From positions 1 through 6,079 of the forward strand of contig JAKAIJ010000159.1 in assembly GCA_021814355.1 (NCBI GenBank): a DNA stretch of 6,079 nt, in the 5' to 3' direction. This DNA is from Acidobacteriota bacterium (GTDB lineage Bacteria > Acidobacteriota > UBA4820 > DSQY01). Under the pieces are notes generated by a model. The model was not told the DNA's origin and ran no database searches. It worked only from the letters and a program-made list of their open reading frames with translations. Positions 5,765 to 6,079 of the stretch are shown here, piece after piece (positions within the stretch are counted from its first letter, which is position 1; each line of letters opens with the position of its first letter). The position numbers and the translations under genes were made by a program.

Positions 5765-5980
5765 ATGGCCGTCGTCCTGACGGGGATGGGGGACGACGGC
5801 ACCGAGGGAGCCCGGGCGGTGAAGCTGGCGGGCGGAAAGGTGGTCGCCGAGTCCGCCGAGACGGCGGTCATCTACGGAATGCCCAAACAGGTGGTGGACG
5901 CGAATCTGGCGGACCACGTGGTCCCGCTGGGCGAGGTGGCGGGGCTCATCGGGCGGTACGGCCTCGCGAAAGAGGCCTGA
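5765..5980 (+). CDS. cheB: CheB C-terminal segment, 3' part of the interrupted gene
   Basis: 71 residues in the same frame as the preceding cheB part, beginning with ATG directly after the TGA (TGAATG). It carries the signature LTGMGDDG, whose second Asp (residue 293 of the combined protein) corresponds to catalytic Asp286 of the Salmonella/E. coli enzyme. The family's AGGKVVAESAETAVIYGMPKQ-like block follows, then a typical CheB end at TGA 5978-5980. The ATG could allow termination-reinitiation, giving a separate fragment that might complement the first piece, but the sequence before it has no strong Shine-Dalgarno and position 283 is an ordinary internal site in homologues. It is most simply the tail of a broken or mis-sequenced cheB rather than a gene in its own right. 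Codon use matches its neighbours, and the motif conservation suggests the break is recent or artefactual. Confidence 0.75.
   Translation: MAVVLTGMGDDGTEGARAVKLAGGKVVAESAETAVIYGMPKQVVDANLADHVVPLGEVAGLIGRYGLAKEA
5768..5800 (+). repeat. Perfect 10-bp inverted repeat directly after the cheB TGA
   Basis: GCCGTCGTCC (5768-5777) is the exact reverse complement of GGACGACGGC (5791-5800); a U-G pair at 5778/5790 would leave an 11-base loop. The stem begins three bases after the stop. Caution: it encodes the conserved AVVL...GDDG strand-loop, and GTC/GAC and GCC/GGC codons are mutually complementary, so G/C-ending codon choice alone can create it. Confidence 0.5.
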
Positions 5981-6079
5981 GCGCGGGGCGGGCGCCTTGA
6001 CGGTCCGCGGTCTCCGGGATTAGGCCCCGGGAAGAGGTTGCCTCCGGAACTGGCGGTATCCCAACCGGGCGATTGCCAC
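5981..6079. other. Region downstream of cheB, no gene recognised
   Basis: 99 bases between the cheB stop and the window end contain no recognisable coding start or RNA gene. A short hairpin is possible (CCGGG 6014-6018 with CCCGG 6026-6030, 7-base loop), but no T tract follows it, so I do not call a terminator. Whether the operon continues cannot be judged from here. Confidence 0.5.

Noticed and set aside
4919..5980. Alternative genetic code in which TGA is a sense codon
   Set aside because: TGA ends the CheW, zinc-ribbon, CheR and CheB genes exactly where their families end or the next gene begins, so it is an ordinary stop here.
6014..6030. Transcription terminator after cheB
   Set aside because: The stem is only five base pairs and no T tract follows.

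Overview
This is a GC-rich window carrying one tightly packed chemosensory (Che-type) operon, all on the + strand. The strong G/C bias at third codon positions, a CheW with a long Pro/Ala-rich N-terminal arm, an MJ0042-type zinc-ribbon protein and a HEAT-repeat protein inside a che cluster together suggest a GC-rich 'deltaproteobacterial' lineage (Desulfobacterota/Desulfuromonadota or Myxococcota). That assignment is inference; no marker gene for taxonomy is present.

Layout. Positions 1 to about 348 hold no convincing gene and contain several inverted repeats, like a structured intergenic repeat. A consensus TATAAT lies at 349-354, just upstream of the first gene. The operon then runs: a CheW-like adaptor (375-1076); a zinc-ribbon protein with a degenerate receiver domain (1073-1831); a 736-residue HEAT-repeat protein (1841-4051); CheR methyltransferase (4059-4922); and CheB methylesterase (4919-5980). 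CheB is interrupted by an in-frame TGA at 5762-5764. Neighbouring genes overlap by 4 bases or are separated by 7 to 9 bases, so co-transcription and translational coupling are very likely. The last 99 bases contain no recognisable gene. No CheA kinase, CheY or methyl-accepting receptor is visible; they must lie outside the window or elsewhere in the genome.

How the genes fit together. CheW would couple receptors to a CheA kinase, and CheR and CheB would set receptor methylation for adaptation. The zinc-ribbon/pseudo-receiver protein and the HEAT-repeat protein are not standard chemotaxis components. They are the least explained part of the operon and could form a pathway-specific scaffold or output module.

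The main oddity is cheB. The reading frame is intact on both sides of the TGA and the combined length (353 codons) is normal for the family. The stop separates the catalytic Ser and His from the catalytic Asp. An ATG follows the stop directly, and a perfect 10-bp inverted repeat starts three bases after it. A point mutation or sequence error is the simplest explanation. A two-piece enzyme or recoding are alternatives that can be tested.
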